Shown in pieces: positions 1-6,943 of a stretch of 11,391 nucleotides of DNA. Under the pieces are notes generated by a model. It was given only the letters and a program-made list of their open reading frames with translations, made no database searches and was not told where the DNA came from. A program made the position numbers and the translations under genes. Each line of letters opens with the position of its first letter. The stretch's first letter is position 1. This DNA comes from Anaerolineae bacterium. Its GTDB lineage: Bacteria; Chloroflexota; Anaerolineae; Aggregatilineales; Aggregatilineaceae. Location: the NCBI GenBank assembly GCA_016929355.1, contig JAFGJA010000330.1:1-11391 (forward strand), read 5' to 3'.

Positions 1-1
1 C

Positions 2-505
2 GAACTCAAGCAGCGCAGCTTACCCAGTCCCAATATCCGCGCGCGCGAGATTCGCGGTAAGGCCGTTGCGCCGGACGATCTGCATCTGGACGAATTATGG
101 TTCGAGTCGGGCATCGGGCAGGAAGTATTCTTGCAGTTCATCACGGAGGATCGGCGTATTGCGGGTTTCCTGCGTCTATCACTGCCGGATGATGAGAGTG
201 AACAACACCCACCGATTCTAGAGGAACTACGCGGCGCAGCTATGATCCGCGAAGTGCATGTTTACGGGCAAGCACTTTCACTAGGCGAATCACAAACAGG
301 CAAAGCGCAGCATCACGGATTGGGCACGGAATTGATCGAGCGCGCCGCCGCCATCGCATTGGATCGGGGTTATGCCTATTTAGCGGTGATCTCAGCCGTA
401 GGCACACGCGCCTATTACCGCAAACGGGGGTTTGCCGATGGGGAGTTGTACCAGATTCGTAACTTGCATGATAATGGTGATGCACAATCTGCAACGGGTG
501 AGTAA
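2..505 (+). CDS. elp3: Elp3, C-terminal GNAT domain (5' end outside window)
   Basis: This is the last 167 codons of a bacterial Elp3, the tRNA uridine-34 carboxymethyl-modifying enzyme that joins a radical-SAM domain to a GNAT acetyltransferase domain. Only the GNAT half is visible; the frame is open from base 2, so the gene starts upstream. Seen in order: an IRAREIRG segment, then GFLRLSLP, then the IREVHVYG strand, then the acetyl-CoA-binding loop QHHGLGTELIERA, and finally VISAVGTRAYYRKRGF, which is the typical end of the Elp3 GNAT fold. The stop TAA is at 503-505. The short tail after GFADGELYQIR is non-conserved and polar. Elp3 is known in Chloroflexota (Dehalococcoides), which fits the inferred host. 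The next gene starts 43 nt downstream on the same strand with no visible terminator between them, so co-transcription is likely. Identity is confident; the radical-SAM part cannot be checked here. Confidence 0.93.
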   Translation, partial: ELKQRSLPSPNIRAREIRGKAVAPDDLHLDELWFESGIGQEVFLQFITEDRRIAGFLRLSLPDDESEQHPPILEELRGAAMIREVHVYGQALSLGESQTGKAQHHGLGTELIERAAAIALDRGYAYLAVISAVGTRAYYRKRGFADGELYQIRNLHDNGDAQSATGE

Positions 506-548
506 CCCGGTGCGTATGGAATTTTAAATCACACATGAAAGGCACATC

Positions 549-1367
549 ATGAGCCAGGACGACACCAAATCGAAACACCAGGAAAAAACAACCGCCGCCC
601 CCCGCCGGGGCTGTTTAGGGTCGCTGTTTGGGACATTACTCGCGCCCTTGTTTGGCCCATTCCGCATGGCAATGACGTTGGCGATTGTGGCCGCCGCCGT
701 GATCTTGACGCTGACTTTTTCCGATTTTCTGCGCGATCCGCTCGATGGTTTTCTGGGCATTTTCGGTTTTGGCGATTCCGACCCGGTAGAGGTCGATAGC
801 ACCACTATTGTTCTAGGGATTCAGGAAATGGCCGTGTTAGAAACCATTGAAGGCACGATTCAGATCGAAAAAACGGTGGTGGACAAAGGCGCGTCACCGG
901 ATGCTGAAATCCGTGTGCGCTATATCAGTGAAATCAGGGCCGGGATCGATCTCTCGCTGATCACAGAGGATGACATTGTGGTGAACGAGGACGGCAGCTT
1001 GATCATTCTGCTCCCGCCCGCCCAGATCACCCTTTGCGACCTGGGCAAACCGGATGTAGTGGACCGCACTTGCACCGATATTCCCCTGGTCCAGGACTGC
1101 GGCAAAATCGTGGATGGGATGTTAGACACGGCTTATGATCGCGGCATCGAAGAATTGCGCGAAACAGCCTACGAGCTTGATCTGTTATCTCAGGCCAATG
1201 ACGAAGCCGAACGCCGCATCTACGATCTGATCAAGGGATTGGGCTATGAAAATATCACCTTCAAACGCAGTGAACTCATCCTGCCCGATGATCCATCCTG
1301 TTATTCCACTGGCGCGCCCCCCAATGTTGAACAACCAGCAGACACAACTGGCAGCGAAGGATCATAA
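549..1367 (+). CDS. Membrane-anchored DUF4230 protein
   Basis: This is a 272-residue protein of the DUF4230 family, whose function is not established. A charged cytoplasmic N-terminus (residues 1-20) is followed by a Gly/Leu-rich stretch and one membrane segment (about 39-57, rich in Ala, Ile, Val and Leu). The remainder should lie outside the membrane. The domain (about 86-240) shows the family pattern: an IVLGIQEMAVLETIEGTI strand, the AGIDLSLITEDDIVV motif at 131-145, a following ILLPPAQI strand, and a helical C-terminal part ending LIKGLGYENITF. Three cysteines (163, 175, 184) fall in the extracytoplasmic part and could form a disulfide, which is inference. The C-terminal 25 residues are Pro/Thr/Ser-rich and probably disordered. 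The start at 549 is supported by AAGG upstream. The gene lies 43 nt behind elp3 and converges on the next gene with 3 nt between stop codons, so no separate terminator fits in the gap. Family assignment is by motif; biochemical role unknown. Confidence 0.8.
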   Translation: MSQDDTKSKHQEKTTAAPRRGCLGSLFGTLLAPLFGPFRMAMTLAIVAAAVILTLTFSDFLRDPLDGFLGIFGFGDSDPVEVDSTTIVLGIQEMAVLETIEGTIQIEKTVVDKGASPDAEIRVRYISEIRAGIDLSLITEDDIVVNEDGSLIILLPPAQITLCDLGKPDVVDRTCTDIPLVQDCGKIVDGMLDTAYDRGIEELRETAYELDLLSQANDEAERRIYDLIKGLGYENITFKRSELILPDDPSCYSTGAPPNVEQPADTTGSEGS

Positions 1368-1370
1368 ATG

Positions 1371-2177
1371 CTAAAAGCGCCCGGTCCACTCGTCATGGGC
1401 ATAACGCAGCGCGCGGAGTTCCTCGGCGCGCTGTAACTCCTCAGGAGTGAGCGAGTCTGCGATCTCAAAGGTGAGATCGAATGTTTCCTCGAAGCCACGC
1501 CGCATCGCCTGGATCGCATCCTCCCATGATATAATGCGATGCAACACCTCTTCTAAAGTCGTGGCCCGGCTAGCTACGCGCTGCCGAGCTATTTCACGCT
1601 CCTGATCATCCGGGAATACCAACCCATCACAAATGCGGGTGATGTCGCCGGTCAGAGGCAGCGTGCCGTGTTGCAAAACGGCTCCCATTTTACGCACCTG
1701 CGCGCTGCCGATCAATTTTTTGCCGCTAAACGTGATCTCATAACGGCTGGGCACTTCGAAACACACTGGCCCAATTGTGCCCCCTGATTGTTTCGCGCGT
1801 TTGTTGGCATCGGCATCCGCCCCTAATATATTTAGCCCATGCAATAACGCCCCGCTCAACCGCCGGTAACTTTCTACAATACTGCCCGCCACAAGCGGAT
1901 CACCCGCCTTACACGCGACACTATATGTCAGTTCATCCACATGCAAAATGGCGCGTCCGCCTGTCATACGCCGGACTATATCCCATCCGCGCGCCGCCAA
2001 CCGGTCTTGATCACTATCACTGAGCGGCTGCATATAACCGAGCGAGAGACAGGCCGGTTCCCAGGCGAAAAAACGCAAGGTGCGCGGCACACGTTCTTGC
2101 GCAACCGCTTCCATAATCGCCTGATCAATTGCCATATTCATTGGGCCATCGGTGGCGGGGGTGATCACTAAACGCAT
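1371..2177 (-). CDS. Lipoyl/octanoyl transferase of the LplA/LipM family
   Basis: This is a 268-residue member of the biotin/lipoate ligase (BPL_LplA_LipB) fold, which attaches octanoyl or lipoyl groups to the lipoyl domains of 2-oxoacid dehydrogenases and GcvH. Visible motifs are MNMAIDQAIMEA near the N-terminus, TLRFFAWEPACLSLGYMQ, RRMTGGRAILH (69-79, the lipoyl-AMP/acyl pocket), and PVCFEVPSRYEITFSGKKLIGSAQ with Cys139 and Lys153/154. A cysteine at the CFE-PS position is the hallmark of LipM-type octanoyl-GcvH:protein N-octanoyltransferases, which use it as acyl carrier; ATP-dependent LplA ligases generally lack it, so LipM is favoured. The start at 2177 is chosen because AGGAG lies 8 nt upstream and homologues begin with this MRLVxTP-type segment; the in-frame ATG 36 nt further upstream lacks both. 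It is convergent with the DUF4230 gene and divergent from the LCP gene. LplA activity cannot be excluded from sequence alone. Confidence 0.88.
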   Translation of the reverse strand: MRLVITPATDGPMNMAIDQAIMEAVAQERVPRTLRFFAWEPACLSLGYMQPLSDSDQDRLAARGWDIVRRMTGGRAILHVDELTYSVACKAGDPLVAGSIVESYRRLSGALLHGLNILGADADANKRAKQSGGTIGPVCFEVPSRYEITFSGKKLIGSAQVRKMGAVLQHGTLPLTGDITRICDGLVFPDDQEREIARQRVASRATTLEEVLHRIISWEDAIQAMRRGFEETFDLTFEIADSLTPEELQRAEELRALRYAHDEWTGRF

Positions 2178-2185
2178 ATAAAAAA

Positions 2186-2190
2186 CTCCT
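2186..2190 (-). promoter_or_regulatory. Ribosome binding site AGGAG of the LipM-like gene
   Basis: AGGAG is read on the minus strand, followed by an 8-nt spacer of mostly T and then ATG at 2177-2175. It decides between this start and the longer reading frame beginning at 2213, which has no such site. Confidence 0.8.
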
Positions 2191-2220
2191 AAAATAGCGT
2201 AACCGTCGGGCATTAGCGCA

Positions 2221-2249
2221 TTGAGGGTTGCCCGGTTTGCCGTTACAAT
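2221..2249 (+). promoter_or_regulatory. Sigma-70-like promoter for the LCP gene
   Basis: TTGAGG (2221-2226) and TACAAT (2244-2249) are separated by 17 nt, in the 110-nt gap between the divergent LipM-like and LCP genes. Transcription would start near 2256, giving a leader of about 30 nt. TACAAT also appears as the -10 candidate of adk in this window. No equally good promoter was seen for the opposite direction. Confidence 0.6.
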
Positions 2250-2287
2250 ACACCTAAGGTCATCAACCGAGAGTAGTATAAAACCCT

Positions 2288-3607
2288 ATGGCAACAAACA
2301 ACGCCAACCCAACCGATCCCCATCACGAACCGGTCAATGCGACTGAAGCAGATACTTTACCGCGCACGCCGCCGGTCAGCAATCCGCCCAATACCGGTCA
2401 TTGGTACAGCCTGCCTGCGCAACACGCACCCCCGCCATACCAACAACCACAAGCTGTCCCCTCACCTGTGCCGGTTCGTGACCGCCGCAGCCGCACCGCG
2501 CGGGATCGGGTACGGCGGCGCAAAGTCAAACGTGAGATCGGCGCGCCGGATGATTGGGCATGGGTGATCATCGCGGCGGCGATGTTGGGCATGACGATTG
2601 TCTTGAGCATGTCAATGTTTTTCCTGCTGCAAGCAACCCGCAGTTCCGGCGGTACGGTTGCCACCAGTGTTCCCGCGCAAGAACCGACCTCGGTCCTGTA
2701 TGGTCCCGGCGGGATTTTGGAAGATCAGGGTGATGGTTCGGTGGGTGGCATGTTGGGCAATGGGCAAAGCATGGTTATCAACCGGTGGCAGGGCGATGAA
2801 CCATTCACTATCCTGGTGATGGGTATGGATCAGCGTCCCGGTGAATTTGGCATGTCCTACCGCACCGATACCATGATCTTGATCCGGCTGGACCCGGTGG
2901 AAAAACGAGTGGGTATCCTGAGTATCCCGCGCGATCTCTATGTGGAGATTCCGCCGAATTATGGTCTGCAAAAAATCAACACCGCTTACGGCATCGGCGA
3001 GATGAATGAACCGAATGGCGGGCCGCATTTAGCCATGCAAACCGTCCAGTACAATCTGGGCATCCGGGTCAATGAATACGTGGTTGTGGACTTCAACACC
3101 TTCATCACCATTATTGATCTCATCGGGGGCATCAATGTTGAAGTCGCAGCGACCATCAACGACCCGCAATATCCCGATATGAACTACGGCTACGATCCGT
3201 TCTACCTGACCGCCGGTTGGCAGCATTTAGACGGCAAAACTGCGCTCAAATATGCCCGTACCCGGCACGGTTCGGATGATATTGATCGCGGGCGGCGGCA
3301 GCAGCAGGTCCTCTACGCGATCCGTGATCGCGTGACAACGCTTGATCTGATCCCACAGCTTGCGCCACAAGCCTATACCCTGTGGTCTGAATTACGTGAA
3401 GGGATCAATACCGGATTGTCATTGGAACAGATTCTTGAATTAGCCTGGTGGGTGAAAGACATTCCCTCTGAAAATTACACGAACCGGGTGTTGGGCTGGG
3501 AATACGTCGAATCGATCAACTATAACAGTCAGGATATTCTGGTTCCCATCCGTGCCAAACTCGCCCCGCTCATGATCGAGGTTTTTGGGCCGAATTACAA
3601 CCAGTAA
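2288..3607 (+). CDS. LytR-CpsA-Psr (LCP) family cell-wall polymer transferase
   Basis: LCP proteins transfer undecaprenyl-linked glycopolymers onto the cell wall or other envelope acceptors, acting on the outer face of the membrane. This 439-residue protein has a long Pro/His/Gln-rich cytoplasmic tail (1-62), a very basic juxtamembrane stretch (64-82, many Arg and Lys), one membrane segment (about 91-114), a Gly/Ser-rich linker, and the LCP domain (about 173-345). Domain motifs are complete: FTILVMGMDQR with Asp181, YRTDTMIL (Arg192, Asp194), LSIPRDLYVEI (Arg215), QKINTAYGIG, DLIGGINVEV, LDGKTALKYARTRH (Arg324, Arg326), and DIDRGRRQQQVL. These include the Asp/Arg residues that bind the pyrophosphate lipid. 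No LytR_C domain follows; the last 90 residues are a helical and aromatic tail. Its own promoter lies upstream and an intrinsic terminator downstream. The Shine-Dalgarno match is weak (GAGAG about 14 nt upstream). The acceptor polymer is unknown; peptidoglycan attachment is uncertain because some Chloroflexota have unusual envelopes. Confidence 0.93.
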   Translation: MATNNANPTDPHHEPVNATEADTLPRTPPVSNPPNTGHWYSLPAQHAPPPYQQPQAVPSPVPVRDRRSRTARDRVRRRKVKREIGAPDDWAWVIIAAAMLGMTIVLSMSMFFLLQATRSSGGTVATSVPAQEPTSVLYGPGGILEDQGDGSVGGMLGNGQSMVINRWQGDEPFTILVMGMDQRPGEFGMSYRTDTMILIRLDPVEKRVGILSIPRDLYVEIPPNYGLQKINTAYGIGEMNEPNGGPHLAMQTVQYNLGIRVNEYVVVDFNTFITIIDLIGGINVEVAATINDPQYPDMNYGYDPFYLTAGWQHLDGKTALKYARTRHGSDDIDRGRRQQQVLYAIRDRVTTLDLIPQLAPQAYTLWSELREGINTGLSLEQILELAWWVKDIPSENYTNRVLGWEYVESINYNSQDILVPIRAKLAPLMIEVFGPNYNQ

Positions 3608-3653
3608 TGGCTTAAAAGACTCTGGTAAATCGGTTTAAATCTGTGTATGCTTT

Positions 3654-3686
3654 AATTGCGTGATGAAGGTTTATCACGCAATTTTT
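3654..3686 (+). terminator. Intrinsic terminator of the LCP gene
   Basis: A perfect 11-bp stem, AATTGCGTGAT (3654-3664) with ATCACGCAATT (3673-3683), encloses an 8-nt loop and runs into a T-tract (3682-3686). It begins 46 nt after the LCP stop codon. Read on the plus strand it is a textbook Rho-independent terminator, separating the LCP gene from the GH13 gene. Confidence 0.88.
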
Positions 3687-3707
3687 ATGGTCAAATACAA
3701 TCTCCAT

Positions 3708-3713
3708 GAGGAG
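3708..3713 (+). promoter_or_regulatory. Ribosome binding site GAGGAG of the GH13 gene
   Basis: GAGGAG ends 4 nt before the ATG at 3718. An in-frame ATG at 3706 overlaps this site and has no purine-rich site of its own, so 3718 is the better start. Confidence 0.75.
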
Positions 3714-3717
3714 TATC

Positions 3718-5673
3718 ATGTCTGCACTACAACACATTATCGCCACGCTGCACGAGCAACGGCGTGACTTAACCAAACCATACCATGTACCTGGGCTGTG
3801 GATCGATCATGACAGCGTAGAACCAGGGGCAACCGCCGCCCAAACCGTTAACCCGTATGAATTTTACGCCGAAAAACTGCAAGCGATTCACGAAACAGTG
3901 CCGACGCCAGTCATTACCGGCACGGGCGGCGGCGAGTGGACCCGCCACGCTACTGTGTACAATCTGTTCCCGCGCGTCGCTTCAGCCTATGATCACGCAC
4001 ATGATGATCATCTCTGTATAGAAGCGTGTGCAGATGGCTGGCGCGATACGGGCACATTGCTTAAATGTATCGCGCTGCTGCCCTACATTCACAGCTTGGG
4101 GATCAATACCGTGCATCTGCTGCCGATTACCTCGGTGGGACAGGATGGCAAAAAAGGCACGCTTGGCTCACCGTATGGGATTCGGAATGCTTACAAACTG
4201 GACGAAAATTTAGCCGAACCCGCTTTAGGACTAGATGTGAATACGCTGTTCGCCGGATTCGTCGAAGCAGCGCACATTCTCGGAATGCGCGTGGTGATGG
4301 AATTTGTGCTGCGCACTTCGTCCAAAGATGGCGACTGGATCGGGGAACATCCCGAATGGTTCTACTGGATTCGGGAAGATGTGCCGGATCGTGAACCGGG
4401 CAGCGCTGCGCCGGATGCGTATGGCAACCCCATCTTCCCCGAAGATGATCTGAATCAGGTCAAAGACAAAGTATTTCGCGGCGAATTCGTGGACTTACCC
4501 GCACCACCGGCTGATTATCAAGCGATGTTCACCGCGCCGCCCAAACCGGATCAGGTGCAATTGGAAAATGGACATTGGGTCGGCGTACTGGACGATGGTA
4601 CGCGGGTGCGGATTCCCGGCGCGTTCGCCGACTGGCCCCCCGATGACAACCAACCCCCCTGGACCGATGTCACCTATCTACGCATGTACGACCATCCCGA
4701 TTTTAACTACATCGCCTACAATACGATCCGCATGTATGATGAACGGTTGGCGCAGCCGGAAAACGCCGTCAGTGATCTGTGGGATGCAGTGGTCGGTGTG
4801 ATTCCGCATTATCAAAATGAGTTCGGCATTGATGGCGTCATGATCGACATGGGGCACGCGCTCCCGATGCCGCTCAAGCAGCGCGTGGTCAGTGCGGCCC
4901 GTGACATTAACCCGGACTTTGCCTTTTGGGATGAAAATTTCCTGATCACGCAAAAGAGTGTGGATGAAGGTTATAACGCCGTGTTGGGCTATATGGTGTT
5001 CGATTTCCACCTGCCCAACAAGCTGCAAGATTTTCTAGGACGCCTGGCCCATGAGCGGTTGCCGCTCCCCTTCTTCGCCACGCCAGAGAGCCATAATACG
5101 CCGCGCGCAGCCAGCCGCCCGTCTGCGTTGCAATATGTGCATTATGCCCTGATTTTTAGCGCGGTTGTGCCGGGGCTGCCGTTCATCCACAATGGATTTG
5201 AGTTCATGGAAACCAAACCGATCAACACCGGGCTTGGTTTCTCGGATGAAATGATCGCGGAAAATCCAACAGATACCTTACCCTTATTCAGCCAGTGGGC
5301 GTTTGACTGGACCAGAGATGGCAATCTGGTTGGCTCCATTCGTTACGCCTTGCAGATTCGGCAGCAGTACGAAGCCCTGTTGAGCAATGCAAACCCTGAA
5401 ACCGTAATCTTTGGCTACAGCGACAACCCAAATATTACGGTCTTCGCGCGGCAGGATGACAAACACACCGTCGTAGTCATTGCCAGTGATAGCTTTGAAA
5501 CGCGCGAAGAGGGCAGAGCCTATTTGCCGGTGTGCGATTGCGCATTACAACCCATTTGGGGCACAGATGTCGCGCACAAGGGCTTCGGCGCAGTGCATAT
5601 TGATGTGAACCTGGGCAACGGTCATGTGCTGGTCTTAGCTGGTAGCGCAGATTTCCCGCGTTTGCAGAAGTAA
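3718..5673 (+). CDS. GH13 alpha-amylase-superfamily protein with atypical catalytic motifs
   Basis: This is a 651-residue protein with a GH13 (beta/alpha)8 core, seemingly cytoplasmic because no signal peptide is visible. The barrel starts around TVYNLFPRV (about 79-87), as in GlgE-type (GH13_3) maltosyltransferases. Region I reads MRVVMEFVLRTSS, with Glu195 where most members have Asp and no Asn-His, followed by the GlgE-like EHPEWFYW. Region II reads GVMIDMGH: the nucleophile candidate Asp377 is present but the near-invariant Arg two residues earlier is Met375. The acid/base candidate is Glu406 in FWDENF. Region IV reads ATPESHNTPRAA: either Asn460 replaces the usual Asp of SHDTPR, or Glu457 plays the role of the Asp in the GlgE NTPD motif. 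An insertion rich in Asp, Pro and Trp (about 220-320) sits inside the barrel, and the C-terminal 80 residues look like the usual beta-sandwich. The GlgE N-terminal domain is not recognisable. A TACAAT at 3696-3701 could be a -10 element but no good -35 fits. Substrate unknown. Confidence 0.8.
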   Translation: MSALQHIIATLHEQRRDLTKPYHVPGLWIDHDSVEPGATAAQTVNPYEFYAEKLQAIHETVPTPVITGTGGGEWTRHATVYNLFPRVASAYDHAHDDHLCIEACADGWRDTGTLLKCIALLPYIHSLGINTVHLLPITSVGQDGKKGTLGSPYGIRNAYKLDENLAEPALGLDVNTLFAGFVEAAHILGMRVVMEFVLRTSSKDGDWIGEHPEWFYWIREDVPDREPGSAAPDAYGNPIFPEDDLNQVKDKVFRGEFVDLPAPPADYQAMFTAPPKPDQVQLENGHWVGVLDDGTRVRIPGAFADWPPDDNQPPWTDVTYLRMYDHPDFNYIAYNTIRMYDERLAQPENAVSDLWDAVVGVIPHYQNEFGIDGVMIDMGHALPMPLKQRVVSAARDINPDFAFWDENFLITQKSVDEGYNAVLGYMVFDFHLPNKLQDFLGRLAHERLPLPFFATPESHNTPRAASRPSALQYVHYALIFSAVVPGLPFIHNGFEFMETKPINTGLGFSDEMIAENPTDTLPLFSQWAFDWTRDGNLVGSIRYALQIRQQYEALLSNANPETVIFGYSDNPNITVFARQDDKHTVVVIASDSFETREEGRAYLPVCDCALQPIWGTDVAHKGFGAVHIDVNLGNGHVLVLAGSADFPRLQK

Positions 5674-5705
5674 CCCACATATTCTCGATCAACCCCACAA
5701 AATCC

Positions 5706-5773
5706 GTAGGGGCGAACCAATCCGAACCTCTGGTGCGCGTTCGCCCTGGACCGATACGCTGGTCGGCCCCTAC
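5706..5773. repeat. Palindromic intergenic repeat (GTAGGGGC type, copy 1)
   Basis: The 126-nt gap between the convergent GH13 and kinase-like genes holds this 68-bp element. Imperfect 13-bp terminal inverted repeats are GTAGGGGCGAACC (5706-5718) and GGTCGGCCCCTAC (5761-5773), with 2 mismatches. An alternative internal stem pairs GGGCGAAC (5710-5717) with GTTCGCCC (5739-5746), and a small hairpin pairs GACC with GGTC (5749-5764). There is no T-tract, so it is not a standard terminator. It resembles non-autonomous palindromic (REP/MITE-like) repeats. A related, more degenerate copy lies at about 8498-8535. Confidence 0.6.
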
Positions 5774-5799
5774 AGGCGCGTTTGCATGTTTTCTAACCG

Positions 5800-6846
5800 C
5801 TAAAACAGGACAATAGCGGCAAGAATAATCACAATCACAATGATCAGCACAGCCACGCCAAACCATTTTATCTGCGGTGAGGAATCAGATACGGAAGGGC
5901 CACTCACCGGCTCCGAATCAGCCAGCCGTGTTTCGTGAAAGCGTTTAATCTCTGAGGCGCGTTTTCTGCTTTCCTGTAGCTCGTTCCGATTCAAAGATAC
6001 AGTCGAGAATTCCCCCTGAACTTCCTCACTTTCGAGCGCGGCCAGCATATCACGCGCCGACAAGTAACGCGACATGGGCTGCTTGTTCAGCGCCTTCATG
6101 ATCACGCGATCAATACGCGGGTCCAGATTCACATTAACCTGTGCCGGAGGAATGGGGATCACCGTCTGGTGTTGGGCGATGATGGCCTGAGGTTTGCCCT
6201 TAAATGGCACATCACCCGTCACCATTTCATACAGCAAAATACCAAGCGCATAAATATCCGATTCGGGCATGGCGCGGTTAGCGGTGAGTTGTTCGGGCGC
6301 GAGATACGTTGGGTTAGGTGTCCACCCCAATTCAACACGCCGTTGATGCAAACAGGGGATCAGAAAATCGGTCAAGACAGGGCGCTGCTTCAAGTCGAGC
6401 AGCACATTATCCGGTTTGATGTTGCCATGCACCACATGATGATCATGCGCGGCAGCAACGGCGCTGGCAAGTTGGCTGAAAATGCGCACCGTGTCATTGC
6501 GACCCAGACCAGTCGGATGCGTGGAAATCATATCACGCAGCCCCGTACCCTGAATCAATTCCATGATGATATAGTAGCGATCCGCAGTCACATCAAAATC
6601 GTAGATACGCATGATATTCGGGTGTTTGAGTCCGGCAATGGCCTGCATATCCTCACGGAAACAGGTCGTCAATTCAGCCGTAAGATCAGTCTTGAGGCGC
6701 AATGTCTTAATCGCCACATCCTGCTTTAATTCTGGGGCAAAGGCCAGATACACTTCGGTATCCTTGCCGCGTCCAATAAACTCTCGAATCAGGTACGATC
6801 CGAGTTCATCGCCTGCTTTTAATGGTGATTTGTGTTCGCTCATCAT
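5800..6846 (-). CDS. Membrane-anchored Hanks-type kinase-like protein, probable pseudokinase
   Basis: This is a 348-residue protein with a Ser/Thr kinase fold (about 15-275), a polar charged linker (275-325), and one C-terminal membrane segment (about 328-348, Ile/Val-rich), so the kinase-like domain should face the cytoplasm. Most landmarks are there: a glycine loop IGRGKDTEVY (third Gly missing), the ATP lysine in VAIK (Lys47), the helix C glutamate (Glu65), LKHPNI, YIIMELIQG, the APE motif (183-185), SDIYALGILLYEMVTGDVPF and the late helical region. Two catalytic positions are changed: the HRD loop reads HGNIKPDN (Asn142 in place of the catalytic Asp) and DFG reads DFL (160-162). It probably binds nucleotide or partners rather than phosphorylating efficiently. 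The C-terminus ends in the membrane, so there is no extracellular sensor domain. ATG codons at 6846 and 6843 are adjacent; a GGCGGG stretch suits the second slightly better. It follows adk on the same strand, separated by a strong hairpin. Confidence 0.9.
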   Translation of the reverse strand: MMSEHKSPLKAGDELGSYLIREFIGRGKDTEVYLAFAPELKQDVAIKTLRLKTDLTAELTTCFREDMQAIAGLKHPNIMRIYDFDVTADRYYIIMELIQGTGLRDMISTHPTGLGRNDTVRIFSQLASAVAAAHDHHVVHGNIKPDNVLLDLKQRPVLTDFLIPCLHQRRVELGWTPNPTYLAPEQLTANRAMPESDIYALGILLYEMVTGDVPFKGKPQAIIAQHQTVIPIPPAQVNVNLDPRIDRVIMKALNKQPMSRYLSARDMLAALESEEVQGEFSTVSLNRNELQESRKRASEIKRFHETRLADSEPVSGPSVSDSSPQIKWFGVAVLIIVIVIILAAIVLF

Positions 6847-6869
6847 TGCCCGCCGCTAATCATTACAGA

Positions 6870-6910
6870 TAGCGAAGGGCCGTTCCGGGCGGAACGCGAA
6901 CCCTTCGCTA
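6870..6910. repeat. Strong 41-nt inverted repeat between adk and the kinase-like gene
   Basis: The outer arms TAGCGAAGGG (6870-6879) and CCCTTCGCTA (6901-6910) pair perfectly over 10 bp. The inner arms CGTTCC and GGAACG (6881-6896) pair over 6 bp around a GGGC loop, leaving a 1-nt and a 4-nt bulge. No T-tract follows on either strand, so it is more likely a REP-like element or an mRNA-stabilising/processing structure than a simple terminator. The 9-mer GCGGAACGC in its right half recurs at 6930-6938. Confidence 0.65.
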
Positions 6911-6943
6911 AAGTGTCAAAAATCGTATTGCGGAACGCTGCGC

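Noticed and set aside
1368..1370. Overlapping convergent stop codons as an overlapping-gene system
   Set aside because: The genes do not overlap; a 3-nt gap between convergent genes is compact but not unusual.
6169..6729. Plus-strand open frame opposite the kinase-like gene
   Set aside because: The kinase fold is clearly on the minus strand; the shadow frame has no known motif and no start signal.
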